Shown here piece after piece: positions 60,956 to 64,000 of a stretch of DNA of 64,000 nucleotides (position 1 is its first letter; every line of letters begins with the position of its first letter). Source of the stretch: Tuctoria greenei (Eukaryota; Streptophyta; Magnoliopsida; Poales; Poaceae); the NCBI GenBank assembly GCA_036927565.1, contig JAYESD010000008.1, forward strand, positions 126,507,498 to 126,571,497, read 5' to 3'. The translations under genes were made by a program, and so were the position numbers. The notes beneath the pieces were generated by a model. It worked only from the letters and a program-made list of their open reading frames with translations, was not told the origin of the DNA and did not search any database.

Positions 60956-63190
60956 TTATGCATTCCTTTTAGGTACCCAAGCGGAGTTGGGTCCTTTGAC
61001 GTTAGTAGTGAGGCATTTGGGCACCCACACGCAAGGCTTGGGGCTCTTGCGGAGTGGCCCAACATATTTAGCCAAAACTTTGCGATACTTGTTCCTCATT
61101 AGAACATAAGATGCATCAAAATCATGAAAGAGAGATGCAGTTCGGTTTTAGGCATATCATTGCTAGTTGAAATGTTCTTCCCAATTTTAGTTGGGGATGT
61201 GCTTCCCTTGACAAAGAAAATTAAGTCTTTGCCATACATGGAGGTTTTAGCATTTTGCTTTCCGCCTCTGGTATAACCAAGACCATCTTTGACATAGGGA
61301 GGTCTTGTGTTGGTGTATGCACTTCGTGCATACGTCACCTTCTCTTTGTCAAAGATGGCACCCTTAGGTGCTTGTTTGCCTTGAGTCAACTTAAGCTCAT
61401 CCTTTAGTTTAAGAATCAAGTTTGAACATTTGCAAGTGGAGATTGTTTCCGATGCAACCTTTGAGGAGGATGAGCTTTTGGAGGAAGAGGCTACATTAGT
61501 CTTGAGGGACTCAACTTGAGTTTCAAGGATCTTGTTAACTTTTGCCAAGTTGCCAAGTTAATCCTTGAGCCCAATGGTTGTCTCCTCAAGACTTGAGCAT
61601 GTTTTCTTGCTTAGAGCAAGTTCATGCTCTAATGCCTTGCTCTTCTCTCTCTCAAGCTCAAGGAGTTCAATGAGCTCTTGACATCTCTCCTTTTCATGGA
61701 TAAGTATGTCCTTTTGCCTATGTATGAGCTCCTCCTTCTCAAAAATTTCATTCGAGAGCAATTTCATTCTACGCAAAGTACTCTTACTTATATCCTTAAA
61801 CATGTGTTCGTTTTCACTAGAACTATCAAATTCATCATGATAGGATATGGAGGAGGATGAGTGAGAAGTAACCTTTCTCCTGCCTTATTTTGCCATGAGG
61901 CAAGTTGACTTGTGGTCGTTGAGGTTGGGGAAAAGCTTGCTTCCGTGAGAGCTCCTCCCAATGGCTATGGTTGCCACCTTCTCCTCGTCTTCGGAGGAGG
62001 ACTCATCGTTAGAGTCCCATTCCTTGCCCAAGTGAGCATAACCGGAGGGCCTCTTCTTCTTGAAGAACTTCTTTTCTTGAGGCTTGCTCTCCTTCTTCTT
62101 CTTGCCCTCTTCATGTGGGCAATCCACAATGAAGTGTCTGTACTTGCCACAATTGTAGCAAGCTCTCTTGTTGGTATATCATCCTTTTCTTCTCCCCATC
62201 ATCCTCTTGAACTTGTTGATGAAGAGGGCCTCTTCCTTATCGGTGTCGAGACTCTCCTCATCATCTTCTTTTTGCTCTTTTGAGGAGGATGTCGCTTTGA
62301 GTGCAACATCCTTCATCTTCGAGGTGGTGAACCTTTGGAGGTCATTATAGAAGAGCGCCTCCTTCTCCATGATCTCGTGGTTGATGATCCTTCCTAGGAC
62401 CTCCTTTGGGATCGAGAAAACCCCGGGCTTTCTCGTATCATGGAGCAAAGAGAGACATTTCTAGGCATGAATGTTCGAATCATCCTCTTCACCACCTCGT
62501 GGTCCGTACACTTGGTGCAGCCATAAGATCTACTCTTGTTGATGAGCAGCTTAAGGCGGTTGTACATCTCTTGGGGAGATTCACCATCCATAATGGTGAA
62601 CCTCCCGAGCTCTCCTTCAATAAGCTCAATCTTCGCCTCCTTCACGACTCGGTTGCCTTCATGAGCCATCTTGAGGGTGTCCCAAATATCCTTGGCTACC
62701 TCAAGTCCATCTATTTGGTTGAACTCATCTCTTGAGAGAGACGAGATGATCACTCCGACCGCTTGGGCATTGCGGTGAAGGATCACGGCTTGCTCCGGAG
62801 TGATGAATTCCTCATTCTTTGGGATGTGCACCCCGGTCAACACAATTTGCCACAATGAAGGATTGAGTGATACGAGATGGATCTTCATGTTGTGCTTCCA
62901 CATCCCGTAGTCGGTTCCATCAAATTGGGGAGGCTTCCCCAATGGGATGGAAAGATTGTGGTTGTTGGAGACAAGGCGTTCATAGTTATAGCCTTGTTGG
63001 TTGTAGTGGGTCGTGCCACCCGTTGTAGAGGTTGAAGAGTCAATCTTTGGAATCTTCAATTTTTCTCGAAGTTTCGCCTTGAGCTGGCGAGTCTCTTCGT
63101 CATCCGTTGATTGTCTTGGTAGACAAGCATCTCCTCTTGCGTTGCTTGGACCTCATTGGTCGAGACTTCGTCATACCCCACTCCGGCCAT
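60956..63190 (-). pseudogene. Sirevirus F gag (broken)
   Basis: Minus strand. A candidate ATG at 63190 (MAGVGYDEVSTNEVQ) is in a different frame from the main body, so there is a shift near the start. Main blocks: 63059-62394 with PPQFDGTDYGMWKHNMK and FTIMDGESPQEMYNRLK; 62448-62179; the zinc knuckle CYNCGKYRHFIVDC near 62165-62122; a coiled-coil/Ser-rich part 61803-61099; and a last segment WVPKRNA before TAA at 60956-60958. The stop and frame change before pol match C. Confidence 0.87.
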
Positions 63191-63228
63191 CTTCTCTCCG
63201 AGTTGTTAGACTCTTTGGGAGAGTCCTT

Positions 63229-63240
63229 GCTCTGATACCA
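63229..63240 (-). other. Primer-binding site of F (initiator tRNA-Met type)
   Basis: TGGTATCAGAGC on the minus strand, two bases from the LTR, undamaged. Confidence 0.9.
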
Positions 63241-63242
63241 AT

Positions 63243-64000
63243 TGAAAGTTGCCTAGAGGGGGGGTGAATAGGCTAATCGACCTGAAATGACTTAATAAAA
63301 CGAAATCAGTACTTAGGGGGCGGACTAGTCTGGCCCAGGGGTGGACTAGTCTGGTCCACTTGCAGGGAAAACCTAAAAAGAGTTTCTAACAAGTTTTAGT
63401 TGGATTTTCATCATGCGAAAAGTGTTAGGATGATTCAGTAAACCTTAACAAGTTATGTAGCAATTATGAAGCTAAAGATCACAGTGAAACGGAAACGATG
63501 AACAAAAACGGTAAAGCTAACCCTAGAAGCAATGTGCGCTAAATGAAAGCGAAGTACACAAGGGACACAAGTATTTTATCCCGAGGTTCGATCCCACACA
63601 GGAATCTACGTCCCCGTCGAGGAGTCCACGAAGGACCGGGTTCAACAACCCTTCCCTCACCGAGTTTGCCACAAGGGCCAAACCGGTTCTCCACTATCAC
63701 AAGGGTGAATACAAGATTCATTGGGGATTCTCACAATCTAAGGCTCCCACCACAAATTTGATCACAAATCACAAAGAACAACTCAAGCCACAGATCACAA
63801 AGATTCGACAAGTGCAAGAGATCAAACCGAGAGCCAAGAGCGGTGTTCTTCCTCTTCTTCACCTCACCAAACCCTAATCCACACAAGAATTAGTTTTAGA
63901 TGGAAAGTAGGCAAGAAGGAGGCTTTTGAAGGCTCAAAGTTTGTTGTGGCGATGCAAGGGTTTCAAAGTTGTTCAAATGAACCTGGGGATCCTCTATTTA
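63243..64000 (-). repeat. 5' LTR of Sirevirus F, partial (cut by window end)
   Basis: Begins TGAAAGTTGCCTAGAGG and matches 52878 onward through the G-rich end, the CGGACTAGTCTGG palindromes near 63320 and 63343, and on to GGGGATCCTCTATTTA at 64000, just inside the TATA region. Confidence 0.9.

Larger units (their letters stand above)
52878..64000 (-). mobile_element. Sirevirus-type Copia retrotransposon F (minus strand, runs off window)
   Basis: 3' LTR 52878-54499 and the inner part of the 5' LTR from 63243 to the window end. Minus-strand order: PBS, gag, pol, palindrome spacer, additional ORF, two PPTs, LTR. Same family type as C but clearly diverged in protein sequence. It is inserted in B's 3' LTR; left target copy is GTGAC (52873-52877), its partner is outside. 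Confidence 0.92.

Overview
The window is repeat DNA from a plant nuclear genome, most likely a grass. The clues are a CACTA transposon, Sirevirus-type Copia elements whose LTRs carry CGGACTAGTCCG palindromes, a Tekay/RIRE3-like chromovirus with 2.7-kb LTRs, and Tat-lineage Gypsy elements with a second RNase H and an antisense gene. The species cannot be named. I found no host single-copy gene, rRNA, tRNA gene or CRISPR. Lineage names rest on recalled family features, not on a search.

The window is one nest of mobile elements. The outermost is an old Copia fragment A (+, 385-7890). It is split by a 5-kb CACTA DNA transposon (1010-6012; TSD AGG) that carries two tandem copies of a small unknown gene. 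A Tat-lineage Gypsy element B (+, from 7891) landed in A. B is broken by three later insertions: Sirevirus C (+, 10301-33048), a second Tat element E (-, 33885-46955), and Sirevirus F (-, 52878 to beyond the window) in B's 3' LTR. C is itself broken by a Tekay chromovirus D (+, 19105-30647). Insertion order is A, then B and CACTA (relative order unknown), then C, E and F into B, and D into C. Exact junctions and target-site duplications fix most steps. The three 5-bp TSDs visible on both sides each carry one transition, as expected of old methylated DNA.

Elements: D has LTR - orf0 - gag-pol with a C-terminal chromodomain - LTR. Its gag-pol is one frame with only three nonsense codons, and its orf0 is intact and begins with a close copy of the histone H3 tail. 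C and F have LTR - gag - pol - a palindrome-bearing spacer with a TATA-like box - an additional ORF - tandem polypurine tracts - LTR. E and B have LTR - gag - PR - RT - RNase H - second RNase H - integrase (the last two deleted in B) - an antisense gene with a 77-78 bp intron - LTR. No retrotransposon has a fully intact gag-pol. The open frames of most interest are orf0 of D, exon 2 of the antisense gene in E, and the second small gene in the CACTA element.

Best candidates for something not commonly described: the H3-tail mimic paired with a chromodomain integrase in D; the intron-bearing antisense gene in the Tat elements; the internal LTR-like promoter ahead of the Sirevirus additional ORF; and the tandem gene pair in the CACTA element.
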